Assembly: GCA_016934265.1 (NCBI GenBank)
Contig: JAFGTF010000132.1
Coordinates: 1 to 64,000 of the forward strand
Source: Spirochaetota bacterium
Lineage (GTDB): Bacteria > Spirochaetota > B62-G9 > DRHN01
Direction: 5' to 3'
Length of the DNA: 64,000 nt
This document shows positions 8,651 to 18,664 of this stretch, in pieces. Position 1 is the first letter of the stretch. Each line of letters begins with the position of its first letter. Under the pieces are notes generated by a model. The model ran no database searches. It had not been told where the DNA came from and saw only the letters and a list, made by a program, of their open reading frames with translations. Made by a program: the position numbers and the translations under genes.

Positions 8651-9967
8651 TCAGCCTGCGGGGAGCATATCGCCGAGAGACTCCATCGGCACGCCGGCTG
8701 CGTTTGCCTCGTCCGTGTCGATGTGCATCTCCAAAGCGGAGGCGTCCGTGACCCGCACGAGCACGCTCTCGCATACGGCGGTGCGGTCGCCTTTCAGGCG
8801 GACGTTCACCGAGTCGCCGTTCTTGAGACCGAATGAACCGCCGTCGTTAGGCGTCATGTGGATATGACGTCGCGCGCGTATCACCCCCTGTTCGAGGGAC
8901 ACGGTTCCATGCGGTCCCGTCATATCTATTCCCGGGGTGCCGTCGAGCTTCCCCGACTCACGTACCGGGGCCTTGAGCCCGAGCTTGAACTGATCGGTTC
9001 CCGATATCTCGACCTGCGACGCGCTCCTCGGCGGGCCGAGCACCCTCACGCGCTCGATGGCTCCTTTGGGGCCTTCTAAGACCACGGTCTCGCGCGCCGC
9101 GTACTGCCCCGGCTGCATCAAGTCCTTCCACTTCACGAGCCCGTATCCCGGGCCGAACAGCTTTTCCACGTGCTCCTGCGTGAGGTGCACATGGCGGTTG
9201 GAGATGTGGACGACTACCCTGCCGAGTAACTCCCCGGCGGGTTCCTTGACCTTTTTCCTGCACCCGAGCTTCGGGCTTTCCTTCACCTGTTCGACGGCCT
9301 TTATCACCCTCTCTCTCACGAGGTCGCCGTACTCCTCCCTGTAGCGGTCGAGCTGGCCTAAGAGCGCCTCCATGTCGCTCATGTACCGTGCGGCGAGCTT
9401 GTTGAGCGAGATCGCGACGACGTTGGCCCTGCACTGGTCGCAGGTGCAGCCTTCGTTCTCCTCGATGACGCCGTCCACCGTCTCCTCCACGAGGAGCTCC
9501 ATAACGTTTAAGGGGTCGAAGTGCGAAGAGAGCGGGCGCCTGAGCGCAGTGACCCTCCGTATCAGCTGCAGCTTGTAGGCAGTATCCACCTGCTCTTGGG
9601 TACAGATCCCCTGATCCACCAGAACCTCTCCCAGGGGGGCGAGTATATCGAGGTGAGCCTCCATCGCTTCCTCGAGCTGCGCTTTTGTAACGTATTCGAG
9701 CTCTGTGAGGACCTGGCCGATCGTGCTTGACCGCAGATACCCGTCACGCTGACGGTGCAACGCGCCCGACACCTTCGTCGCGGAACCGACCCCCGAATCG
9801 ACGATCACCTCTCCGAGACGCAACGGGACGTTCGCCTTCCTGTATTCCGCCTGGCGCTCGAGCGCTATATCCAGCTGCTCCTTCGAGACCCCGCCCTGTT
9901 CCGAAAGCAAGCTCCCGATCTTTTCACCCGAGCCCTCGTTCATACGCTTCCCCCTTTTTCCCGGCAA
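8651..9967 (-). CDS. Multidomain PduL-type phosphate acyltransferase with N-terminal MshEN-like repeats and ComFB-like domain
   Basis: C-terminal half: ISNRHVHLTQEHVEKLFGPGY...RARRHIHMTPNDGGSFGLKNGDSV...MHIDTDEANAAGV (PduL Zn-His motifs). Middle: DPLNVMELLVEETVDGVIEENEGCTCDQCRANVVAISLNKLAARY (ComFB-like). N-term: LRLGEVIVDSGV..., IGQVLTELEYVTKAQLEEAMEAH, LGEVLVDQGICTQEQVDTAYKLQ (MshEN/GspE-N-like). Confidence 0.85.
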   Translation of the reverse strand: MPGKRGKRMNEGSGEKIGSLLSEQGGVSKEQLDIALERQAEYRKANVPLRLGEVIVDSGVGSATKVSGALHRQRDGYLRSSTIGQVLTELEYVTKAQLEEAMEAHLDILAPLGEVLVDQGICTQEQVDTAYKLQLIRRVTALRRPLSSHFDPLNVMELLVEETVDGVIEENEGCTCDQCRANVVAISLNKLAARYMSDMEALLGQLDRYREEYGDLVRERVIKAVEQVKESPKLGCRKKVKEPAGELLGRVVVHISNRHVHLTQEHVEKLFGPGYGLVKWKDLMQPGQYAARETVVLEGPKGAIERVRVLGPPRSASQVEISGTDQFKLGLKAPVRESGKLDGTPGIDMTGPHGTVSLEQGVIRARRHIHMTPNDGGSFGLKNGDSVNVRLKGDRTAVCESVLVRVTDASALEMHIDTDEANAAGVPMESLGDMLPAG

Positions 9968-10072
9968 CCAGATAGATACACCCTAAATCATCCCAGGGAA
10001 TTAGTCAAGCGCATGCGAACAATGGTCTTGTGGATTCCTGTAACTATGATACGCTAACAGAGGGAAATCCGT

Positions 10073-12100
10073 ATGAAATTCGGGATACGAAAGAAAATAT
10101 TTTTCATCACGCTCGGGGTGAGTATCGTAATCTCGTTCGTCATAGGCTTCTTCATATACAGACAGGCGTACAGGCTCTTCTTAGAGAACTTCTTGAACGA
10201 AAAACTCGCCCTCGCCCGCTGTATAGCCGACGCGCTCGACGGCGACGAACTGGCATCCTTCACCACGCCGGAAGCGCTTAGTGACGAGACATACAGGTAC
10301 TACCAGCGGTACCTGCACGACATCAAGAATGACAACGAAGACGTCTCGTATCTCTACGCGATCGTCTACGACCGGCGCAGAGGCCATCATGTGTATACGC
10401 TCGATGCCAATATAAACGAAACACATACCCTGTGGGTCGAGACCGATCTCTTCGCACTCATCTGCAGGTTCAACGACGGTTCGTTCCTGATAGAGCACGA
10501 GCAGAAAACATATACCGATGATTTCACCCTGGAGATAGAGGATAACACGGTACAGGTTCGCTTTGAAAGGGAGGCAGGGGCCGGGCGGGTGTACCTCGAC
10601 GATACGATCCTTTTTGCGGTCACGAACACGAGCCCGCTCACGCTCGATACGCCGTTCGGCATCATGAGCGAGTCGGATGGCCCGGCCGACCTGTCGAGAA
10701 AAGGCACCGTCCGTATCGATAACGAAGCAATTCCCCTCTACCTTACACTGAGCCTGAAGGGAATGCCCGAGTCGATTCCCGGCGAATCGTACAACGAGCA
10801 CGATCCGGAGAGCATCGAGTTCATTAACGAGCTGCTGGCGAACGACGACGACTACATAACAGAGGAGTTCGAGAAAACGGAGTTCGGGGAAAGCCTTTTC
10901 ATATACAGCATCATCCACGGCGGAGACCGGCCGACGGGCGTGCTCGGTCTCGAGGTATGGGCGAGGGAGGTAACGGAGTACAGGCGATCGATCCTTCTCG
11001 TCGCCGGCATCGTATCGGTCATCGCGTTCGTCCTCTCGGTGACCGTGTACCTGCTCGTCACGGAAAACATGGTGATAAAGGCCATCAAGAAGTTCTCGAA
11101 GGGCGTTATCGAGATCGCCAGGGGCAACTTCTCATTCCACGTGAACATTACGCGTAACGATGAGATCGGGGACCTGGCGACGACCTTCAACAGCATGGCG
11201 GACGGCCTGAAAGAAAGAGACCTCGTCAAGGACCTGTTCGGAAAATACGTGCAGAAGGAGGTCGCGGAGCGGGCGCTCAAGTCGGAGATCAAGCTGGGAG
11301 GGGAAAAGCAGGAAGGAACGGTGCTATTCAGCGACATCCGCAGCTTCACGACCATTTCGGAGGGGCTCGACCCCGAGACGCTCGTCTCAATGCTGAACCG
11401 CTACTTTACCGTGATGGTGGACAATATCATTCTCTGCAAAGGCGTTTTGGATAAGTACATAGGCGATGCGCTCATGGTGCATTTCGGCATTCTGGGAGAT
11501 GCCGACAGCTCCGCGGACAACGCGGTACGGGCGGCGATAGGAATGATGGAGTCTCTACATGAATTCAACAGCGGGCAGGAATCACTCGGCAGGCCTGAAA
11601 TCAGCATCGGCGTAGGCATACACACGGGCGACCTCGTCGCCGGCAACATCGGCTCCCCCAACAGGATGGAGTACACCGTGATCGGCGATACGGTTAACCT
11701 CGCCTCGCGAGCCGAGGGGCTTACCAAGCTGTTCGGTGCCAGTATCGTCATCACACAGGCCACGTACGCGGCGCTGAAGAAGCCGGACAGCTACCTCATA
11801 CGGCCGCTCGATCTCATTGTGGTAAAGGGCAAAACCAAACCGGTACAGATGTACGAAGTCTTCGACGCGGACGACGAGGAAAAAAGAAACCTGAAACGAA
11901 AGACCGGTGACACGCTTCAGCGCGCGGTCGCCCTCTATAGAAAAATGAACTTCAACGAGGCGAAAAAAATCTTCGGCGAATTGACGGCGATTAACCCTGA
12001 AGACAGACTGTTATCCTACTTCTCGGACCTCTGCGACTATTTCACAGAAAACCCGCCGCCCGAGGGGTGGGACGGCAGCACGGCGATGCATGAAAAATAA
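10073..12100 (+). CDS. Membrane-anchored class III adenylate/guanylate cyclase with HAMP domain
   Basis: TM at N-term and after ~300 aa; HAMP region; GTVLFSDIRSFTTISEGLDPETLVSMLNRYF...KYIGDALMVHFG...NRMEYTVIGDTVNLASRAEGLTK. Confidence 0.93.
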   Translation: MKFGIRKKIFFITLGVSIVISFVIGFFIYRQAYRLFLENFLNEKLALARCIADALDGDELASFTTPEALSDETYRYYQRYLHDIKNDNEDVSYLYAIVYDRRRGHHVYTLDANINETHTLWVETDLFALICRFNDGSFLIEHEQKTYTDDFTLEIEDNTVQVRFEREAGAGRVYLDDTILFAVTNTSPLTLDTPFGIMSESDGPADLSRKGTVRIDNEAIPLYLTLSLKGMPESIPGESYNEHDPESIEFINELLANDDDYITEEFEKTEFGESLFIYSIIHGGDRPTGVLGLEVWAREVTEYRRSILLVAGIVSVIAFVLSVTVYLLVTENMVIKAIKKFSKGVIEIARGNFSFHVNITRNDEIGDLATTFNSMADGLKERDLVKDLFGKYVQKEVAERALKSEIKLGGEKQEGTVLFSDIRSFTTISEGLDPETLVSMLNRYFTVMVDNIILCKGVLDKYIGDALMVHFGILGDADSSADNAVRAAIGMMESLHEFNSGQESLGRPEISIGVGIHTGDLVAGNIGSPNRMEYTVIGDTVNLASRAEGLTKLFGASIVITQATYAALKKPDSYLIRPLDLIVVKGKTKPVQMYEVFDADDEEKRNLKRKTGDTLQRAVALYRKMNFNEAKKIFGELTAINPEDRLLSYFSDLCDYFTENPPPEGWDGSTAMHEK

Positions 12101-12106
12101 GACTCC

Positions 12107-13090
12107 CTACTCGAAGTACTCGAACGCGTCGATGATGTCGAGATATACCCCATTGAAGCCGGCGGCGATGATCCTGTCGAGATACGCGTCACGGCTCCCG
12201 AATATGACCGCCCGCCACTCCGGGTCCCAGTATTTCACCTTGTAGTTACCGGGCCAGTCCGGATTTTCGCCGGCGAGCCACGAAGGGGGGTTCCGTTTCC
12301 AGCTCGTACGCCAGTAATAGCGGTACTCCTCCGCTTCCCCTATGCTCATATAGGATATGACAAGCCGCCTGCCGCCGTTTCTTTTTCTCTTGAGGGCCAG
12401 AACGTCTTCTGAGGCAAGCATCCGCTGGTCGCCGTTTTCATCTTCGAAGAACGCGTCCATTATGATCACATCGTAATTGGTCGCGGAAAGATCGCGTATG
12501 TAGTCTTTCTTGCCGCTCCAGCCGCCCGGGTCGAGCAGGTATAGAAAGTTCTTCGCCTCCTTAAGGGCGGTGACGTCGTTCGCGTTTTCGTTCCGTATAG
12601 GTCGCGGGTAATCCGGGATCACATCGAGGTCGCGCTCAGGGGCCTGAAACGAAACATAGCCTTTTTTCGAGTTCAGCTCGAACGCGTCGTCCATCTTACG
12701 ACGGTCCCAACAGTAGTCGGTGACCAGCACGGCGACTCCCCCGCTTTTTGTGGCATCGAGGAAAAAGATGAGATATTCGGTGTCCTGTATCGGAGTCGGC
12801 GCGTTGTCTCTCACATATCCGTAGAAAAGATCCTCCTGCCCCGCTCCGTCAACCGCTTCGATATATTCCGGCACCGGCATTCCCTCGGAGTCTCCCCCTT
12901 CCCTCATGAGCTCGTGACCGTTCTGCGGGACGATACAGAAACCCGGATCCTTCTTCTTTGCGTACCTGCTTATATCCTGAACGAAATCGCGCATTCGCTG
13001 CTTGTAATCGACCTCCCCGGCCGCGTACGAATACTGCAATACGATGATACCGATTATCGCAACAGCCCTTACACCACGTGCCACCCACAT
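12107..13090 (-). CDS. Secreted GH114-like (MJ1477/TM1410 type) putative glycoside hydrolase
   Basis: 'NFLYLLDPGGWSGKKDYIRDLSATNYDVIIMDAFFEDENGDQ...VISYMSIGEAEEYRYYW...WRAVIFGSRDAYLDRIIAAGFNGVYLDIIDAFEYF'. Confidence 0.85.
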   Translation of the reverse strand: MWVARGVRAVAIIGIIVLQYSYAAGEVDYKQRMRDFVQDISRYAKKKDPGFCIVPQNGHELMREGGDSEGMPVPEYIEAVDGAGQEDLFYGYVRDNAPTPIQDTEYLIFFLDATKSGGVAVLVTDYCWDRRKMDDAFELNSKKGYVSFQAPERDLDVIPDYPRPIRNENANDVTALKEAKNFLYLLDPGGWSGKKDYIRDLSATNYDVIIMDAFFEDENGDQRMLASEDVLALKRKRNGGRRLVISYMSIGEAEEYRYYWRTSWKRNPPSWLAGENPDWPGNYKVKYWDPEWRAVIFGSRDAYLDRIIAAGFNGVYLDIIDAFEYFE

Positions 13091-13140
13091 GGTCCGAATC
13101 CTCCTTTAGTACACGGGTTTCGACCGCAACGCTCGAACGT

Positions 13141-14243
13141 TTATCCCTTCTCGTTCAGCCACAGGTCTATCGGCCTCTTTACTCCAGCCGGCCTGAACGG
13201 CAGCTGCACCCTCTCCGGCCGGACGAAGCCGAGCTGTACCCGGCGTAGAGGGCCTCCTGCACGACCCGCCCGTCCTCACCGGTCGCGATCGGCTCCTCTT
13301 TGCCCCGCACGCACCGCGCGAAGTGGCGCATCTCCTGCGGAAATCCGTAATTGTAGAGCTCTTCGAACACCGGGTAGGTCCAGCCCATGGTGGAGGGCGC
13401 CTTCTCAACCGCGTATCCGTACCCGCGCTCGCTGTAGGTGGGGAGCGCGTTCCCCATATGGAGATCGGCGTAGGTCAAACCGTCCGAGCCGTACACCTCT
13501 ATCCTGTCCTCCATGCCGCCCCGGCGGGCCCAGGAATCCTCGACGAGGCCGACCGCGCCGTTTTCGAACTCGAGGATGCAGATCGAATCGTCCTCCCCCT
13601 TCGTTTTGTCCCCGTGCACGTGCGTGTTCATATGGCAGAAAACCGACTTGATGGCCGGTCTCCCTAAAAACCAGTAGCAGAACGCAATGCCGTGGCACCC
13701 CATGTCCATGAACACCCCGCCGCCGGATCGCTCGACATCCCAGAACCAGGGCTCATGCGGCCCGAAATGCTTCTCCGACTGCTTTACCATGTACAGCGTT
13801 CCGAACGCTCCCTGGTCCGCCATCTCCTTGGCCTTCACGTATTTCGGCGTAAAGAAGAGTTCCTCCGCATACATGAGGAGCACTCCTTTCTTCCTGCAGG
13901 TATCGATCATCTCGTCCGCTTCCTCGAGCGTAATGCAGAGCGGCTTCTCGCATACCACGTGCTTGCCGGCCCGGGCGCAGTCGATCGTCATCTGCGCGTG
14001 AAGATAGTTCGGCGCCGCGACCGTGATCATCTCGATCTCCGGTGACTCGAGCATCTCTCTGTAGTCGGTAAAGGCCGACGGTATACGGTACTTCTTTGCA
14101 AACGCCTCGACATGCTTTTTCGTCGGCGAGGCGCACGCGACGACCTCCGCCTCGTCCGGCATGATCCTGAACGATTCCGCATGTATGTCCGCTTCAAACC
14201 CGGACCCGATGATACCGACCTTCACTCTGCCCTTGCTCGCCAT
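13141..14243 (-). CDS. Gfo/Idh/MocA-family oxidoreductase with apparent C-terminal frameshift
   Basis: KVGIIGSGFEADIHAESFR...HVVCEKPLCITLEEADEM...GGGVFMDMGCHGIAFCYWFLG. Annotated frame ends at 13179; removing one C in CCC (13209-13211) restores ...RRVQLPFRPAGVKRPIDLWLNEKG* ending at 13141. Confidence 0.85.
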
Positions 14244-14675
14244 AAAAACTCCTCCTTCTGATATCCCCCGCAGCCAATGGTGTCGATAACGTCTTCAATC
14301 AAAACTCAAAGAGGTCCACGGCGGTTACATTGCACCGATAAACCGCCCTGCAATATATGTAACAGTTTGACGCACACGGCTGTATATGTCAAGTAGTTGA
14401 AGCCGGTCATACAAGAATGCGGCACAGCATGCCACCCGCGCCCTGTAAAGCCAGAGCGCCGCACCCCGAGCAAACTGAAATAGTGATTACTTTCCCATGA
14501 TATTATTGTATATTTTAGGGTGTTTGTTATGTTCGTCCCTGCACCCGGTACCCAAAAATGATTGATCGACCGTGAGTTCGTATATCACCGTTTTACTATC
14601 AGCGCGGAAGATATTATCTTAGATTTTTTGCGGAGTCGGGACGGATAAAACTGAGATGAACAAGGAGCTTTAGGG

Positions 14676-15971
14676 ATGGCCCTGAATAAACGGGATATCG
14701 ATCTGAACAATGTCAACTGCGACGACTATACTACCGCGGATTTCTACGAATTCGAAAGCGACGATCTCTTCGAGGTCTCGGAATACTTCTATGAAATGTA
14801 CCAGGACGGAGTGAGAAAGAAATACATGGTATACGGCCAGCCGGTCATGAGCGCACCGCTTGACGAGTTCGAAGTGTACGATATCACAAGCGGCTCCGTT
14901 CGGCGGTTTTTGAACTTCTGCTCGTACAACTATCTCGGCTATTCCTATCACCCGGAAGTCAAAAAGGCCGTCAAGGACACGATCGACAAGTATGGGACCG
15001 GGGCGGTCTCTGCGCCCCTTTTAAGCGGGTACTTCGACATAACCCAGAAGCTCGAATCGACCCTCGCGGAGTTCAAGGGGCATGAGGCCGCGATCGTCTT
15101 CCCGACTGGATACAGCGCCAACCTCGGCACCCTTTCCGGTATTCTTCGGCCCGGCGACGTCGCAGTGCTCGATATGCTTTCGCACGCTTCTATTTACGAC
15201 GGCGTACGTCTTTCCGGCGCGGATATCAAGGTCTTCGTCCACAACAATCCCAGGCACCTGGAAAAGGTTCTGAAAGGGCTGAAAACGAAGCGGGTCATGG
15301 TCTGTATCGAGGGGGTGTACTCGATGGACGGCGATCTCGCCAACCTCCCGGAGATCGTTCCGATATGCAAGAAATACGGCGCCAAGATCCTGCTGGACGA
15401 GGCGCACGCGAGCCTCGTCTTCGGTGAACGGGGCGCGGGCGTTGCGGAGCATTTCGGGATTGAGGACGAGATCGACATATCCATCGGAACGTTCAGCAAG
15501 TCCTTCGGCGCCATCGGAGGGTTCGCATCCGGCGGACTAAAGCTCATGACCTATCTCCGGATGTATGCAAGGGCCTATGTCTTCTCCTGTGCGGTGGCAC
15601 CGCATACCGCGGCGGGAATTCTGAAGATTCTCGAGATCTACCAGAAGGACAAGTCCTACAGGGACAAGCTCTGGGAGAATACCCGTTACATGCACGAGAA
15701 GCTGAAATCAGCAGGACTGGACATCGGCAACTCGAAATCACACGTCATTCCGGTGATGGCGGGTAACGATCTCAGGCTGCGGGAAATATCGAAGCGGCTC
15801 CAGGAGAAGGGGCTCTACACCGGTGTCGTCACCTACCCTGCAGTGTCGAAAAACAAGACGAGGCTCAGGCTCTCCATCTCGTCCTACCATACGAAAGAGG
15901 AGATGGACCGCTGCGTCGAAATACTGAAATCGGTCTTCGATGAGACGAAGGACTGGACTCCCCGGCGCTGA
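14676..15971 (+). CDS. Alpha-oxoamine synthase-family class I/II aminotransferase (SPT/KBL-like)
   Basis: NFCSYNYLGYSYHPEV...YGTGAVSAPLLSGY...LDEAHASLVFGERGAGVAEHFG...GTFSKSFGAIGGFASG (PLP lysine). Confidence 0.9.
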   Translation: MALNKRDIDLNNVNCDDYTTADFYEFESDDLFEVSEYFYEMYQDGVRKKYMVYGQPVMSAPLDEFEVYDITSGSVRRFLNFCSYNYLGYSYHPEVKKAVKDTIDKYGTGAVSAPLLSGYFDITQKLESTLAEFKGHEAAIVFPTGYSANLGTLSGILRPGDVAVLDMLSHASIYDGVRLSGADIKVFVHNNPRHLEKVLKGLKTKRVMVCIEGVYSMDGDLANLPEIVPICKKYGAKILLDEAHASLVFGERGAGVAEHFGIEDEIDISIGTFSKSFGAIGGFASGGLKLMTYLRMYARAYVFSCAVAPHTAAGILKILEIYQKDKSYRDKLWENTRYMHEKLKSAGLDIGNSKSHVIPVMAGNDLRLREISKRLQEKGLYTGVVTYPAVSKNKTRLRLSISSYHTKEEMDRCVEILKSVFDETKDWTPRR

Positions 15972-15988
15972 CGGTAAACAATAAAGCC

Positions 15989-16822
15989 CTACCGCTCATC
16001 ATTCTCCTCAAGCTGAATATCCGGGTACAGTTCTTTCGCGCATTCGGGGCACAGGCCGTGACTGAACTGGGCGCCGGAGCGCTGGCTCACGTAGGTCTCG
16101 ACATGTATCCAATTTCCCTTCTCGTCACGTATCTTCTTGCAGCGAGCGCATATGGAGAGTATGCCTCTGATGGTCTGGGTCTTCGAGATCGCCGCTTTCA
16201 GGCTCTGTATCAGTTTCTCTCTTGCCGCCTGCGCCATCTTCCTTTCCGTTATATCCTGACCGGAGCTCAGGGTTCCCACAACGGCACCGTTTTTGTCCCA
16301 CACTACGACATTGTGCCACGCGATGATCCGCTGTTCCCCTCCCTTCGTTCTTAAACGGTTCTCGACGTATTCGTACTGTTCCTGCCCCTGCTCCTGCGCC
16401 ATTATCCTCGTAAATACCGACTCGGCCTTCGGACGGAATTTCACGGGCAAAAATTCCTCGAACCAGTTCTTCCCGATTACCTCCTTCCCGCAGTATCCCA
16501 GTATGCTGCACCCTTTCCTGTTGATCATCGTGACCCGGCCCTCCACATCGAGCGCAAGTAGCATCACCTCCGATATGAAGCATGTCGAGGGTGCTTAAAA
16601 AAGGTACGCGGCCCCGAGCACATGAAAGTAGCCGTTTTCGAAGAACCTCCTCGAGTTCCAGGAGAGGATGAATATACATCCCGCGATGACAATGCTGAAG
16701 AGCTCCGCCGCTGTGTGAAAGAGAAGGTATTGATAAAGACTGAGGAGGTAGAGCAGGCCGAACGCCAAGATCCAAAGCAGCACCAGCAGCGGGTATCTTT
16801 TTTTCGACCCCGAAAAATCCAT
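15989..16822 (-). pseudogene. Decayed MASE3-PAS sensory protein (internal deletion plus frameshift)
   Basis: 16595-16822: MASE3-like N-term (...LYLLSLYQYLLFHTAAELFSIVIAGCIFILSWNSRRFFENGYFHVLGAAYLF*); next frame continues FLSTLDMLH; then 15989-16567 PAS domain and C-terminal CARCKKIRDEKGNWIHVETYVSQRSGAQFSHGLCPECAKELYP module. Confidence 0.75.
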
Positions 16823-17068
16823 TTCGAATCAACAGTATATAAATATATTTCTATATACTTATTATAGCAACATCGGATGGTAAAACAAGTACAATTCTGA
16901 GCTGCCGGCTAACCGTCTCTCTCTTCAGAAAAACTCCGGCGGGCCGGTTTCGAGGTTCTAACCGGTATGCCGGGGCATCCTCCCCATTGTACGGCACTGT
17001 CTTATCGGGTGAGAACACTCCTGCCCGTGTATAACGGTTGACCGTACCCCCTTTCGCCGAAAAAGCCG

Positions 17069-17275
17069 CTATTTATCTCCTCCGACGATCTTCAGCACCG
17101 CTTCGTCGAAATTATACTCGTTCACCAGGTTATTGTTGAACCAGATGCATCGTACCCACCGGATCGTGTTCATGGGACCCGGTTTCGTGTCTCCCACGCC
17201 CTGGACCGTCATCTTCGGACCGCCGCTCTTGAGCGTCACAATATCGCCCTTCTTTATAAGTTTCTCTTTCCCCAT
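17069..17275 (-). CDS. YodC-like DUF2158 small protein
   Basis: MGKEKLIKKGDIVTLKSGGPKMTVQGVG...IRWVRCIWFNNNLVNEYNFDEAVLK. Confidence 0.85.
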   Translation of the reverse strand: MGKEKLIKKGDIVTLKSGGPKMTVQGVGDTKPGPMNTIRWVRCIWFNNNLVNEYNFDEAVLKIVGGDK

Positions 17276-17322
17276 ATCTTTCTCCCGTGCGTACCGATAC
17301 GAGACATCGCAATGCCGGCGTC

Positions 17323-18504
17323 TCACCGCATCGTACACATACCGTATATCGCTTTAATGATATCTTTCGTGTAGTTGTCGAGTCCCCATATCGCAGCAAG
17401 CCGAACCGCCTGTTCCGTGATCCTGTCGATATCGGAAGCCGGTATTCCGGCATCCTCGAACGATACGGGGCTTTTAATCTTTAAATACCAGGATTTTAAA
17501 GCCTCTATTCCACTCTCGGCCGCAGCCTGAATTTCTTCCGCCGACTCACCCGAGGGTATTCCAAACACCGCATTAGCGAAACGGGCGAACTTGGGGGCGT
17601 TCTCCCGCTTTGTGTACCTCATCCATGCCGGAATAACGATGGAGAGTCCCGCGCCGTGCGCGACGTCGTACAGCGCGCTCAAGGGATGCTCCAGCAGATG
17701 GTTCGGCACCTGAATGGGGCCGATACCGGCGACGTACAGCCCGCTCCAGGCCAGCGATCCCGCCCACATCATGGTGGCCCTCGCCTGATAATCGGAGGGG
17801 TTATCGAGGCAGCGTTCGGTACACTCGATCACCGCCCTCGCGAGCACCTCTGCGAACCCCTCCTGGATCGGCACATAGGGATCCTTGTGCGTGAAGTAGC
17901 CTTCGATGAGATGCGAAATAATATCGACTCCGGAGTAGACCGTGTACTCCGGGGGGATGGTATACGTAATTTCGGGATCGAGCACGGAGACCGCCGGATA
18001 CAGCTTATTCGAGGAAAAGCCGACCTTGTCGCCTGTGGCCTCGTTCGTCATTACCGAAGTACAGTTCATCTCCGAGCTCGTCGCCGGTATGGTGAGGACG
18101 GATACGACCGGAAGTGCCGCCTCCACCGAGCGTTTCCGGGTATAGAAGTCCCAGATGGGGCCGCCCGTTCTGACCCCCGCGCCGATCGCTTTGGCCTCGT
18201 CTATCACGCTCCCCCCGCCGACCGCGAGGATGAAATCCACATTCTCGCGTTTCGCAATACCGATACCCTTTTCAGCATGCGAGAGAACGGGGTTGGACTT
18301 CACGCCGCCGTGCTCGACGAAGGCGATCTTTGACTTCTTCAGGGATCCGGTCACGTTATCGTATACACCGGTACGCTTGATGCTCGACTTACCGTATAAG
18401 AAAAGGGCCTTTTTCCCGAATTCCCCCGCAAGCTCACCGATACGCGAAACAGCCCCCTTCCCGAATACGATTCTTGTGGGTATCTGATAGATAAAATCCT
18501 GCAT
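17323..18504 (-). CDS. Iron-containing alcohol dehydrogenase
   Basis: MQDFIYQIPTRIVFGKGAV...FILAVGGGSVIDEAKAIGAG...VLTIPATSSEMNCTSVMTN...DVAHGAGLSIVIPAWM. Confidence 0.93.
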   Translation of the reverse strand: MQDFIYQIPTRIVFGKGAVSRIGELAGEFGKKALFLYGKSSIKRTGVYDNVTGSLKKSKIAFVEHGGVKSNPVLSHAEKGIGIAKRENVDFILAVGGGSVIDEAKAIGAGVRTGGPIWDFYTRKRSVEAALPVVSVLTIPATSSEMNCTSVMTNEATGDKVGFSSNKLYPAVSVLDPEITYTIPPEYTVYSGVDIISHLIEGYFTHKDPYVPIQEGFAEVLARAVIECTERCLDNPSDYQARATMMWAGSLAWSGLYVAGIGPIQVPNHLLEHPLSALYDVAHGAGLSIVIPAWMRYTKRENAPKFARFANAVFGIPSGESAEEIQAAAESGIEALKSWYLKIKSPVSFEDAGIPASDIDRITEQAVRLAAIWGLDNYTKDIIKAIYGMCTMR

Positions 18505-18664
18505 GCGCAGTTCCTCTTGCATTATGGAATTAAATCAATAGTAGTGCCCTGAAGCCGGGAGGGCAAGGGTTTTACCCTTTCGTCTCACGACCGATACCGG
18601 AGGGTTCCATGTTTCACTGAGAGTACGGTATCGAAACCCGGTAGAATGAGAGGATCGTGGATAA

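Noticed and set aside
7752-8774. 340-aa minus-strand ORF across SIS/transaldolase genes
   Set aside because: Antisense shadow ORF overlapping two well-supported genes.
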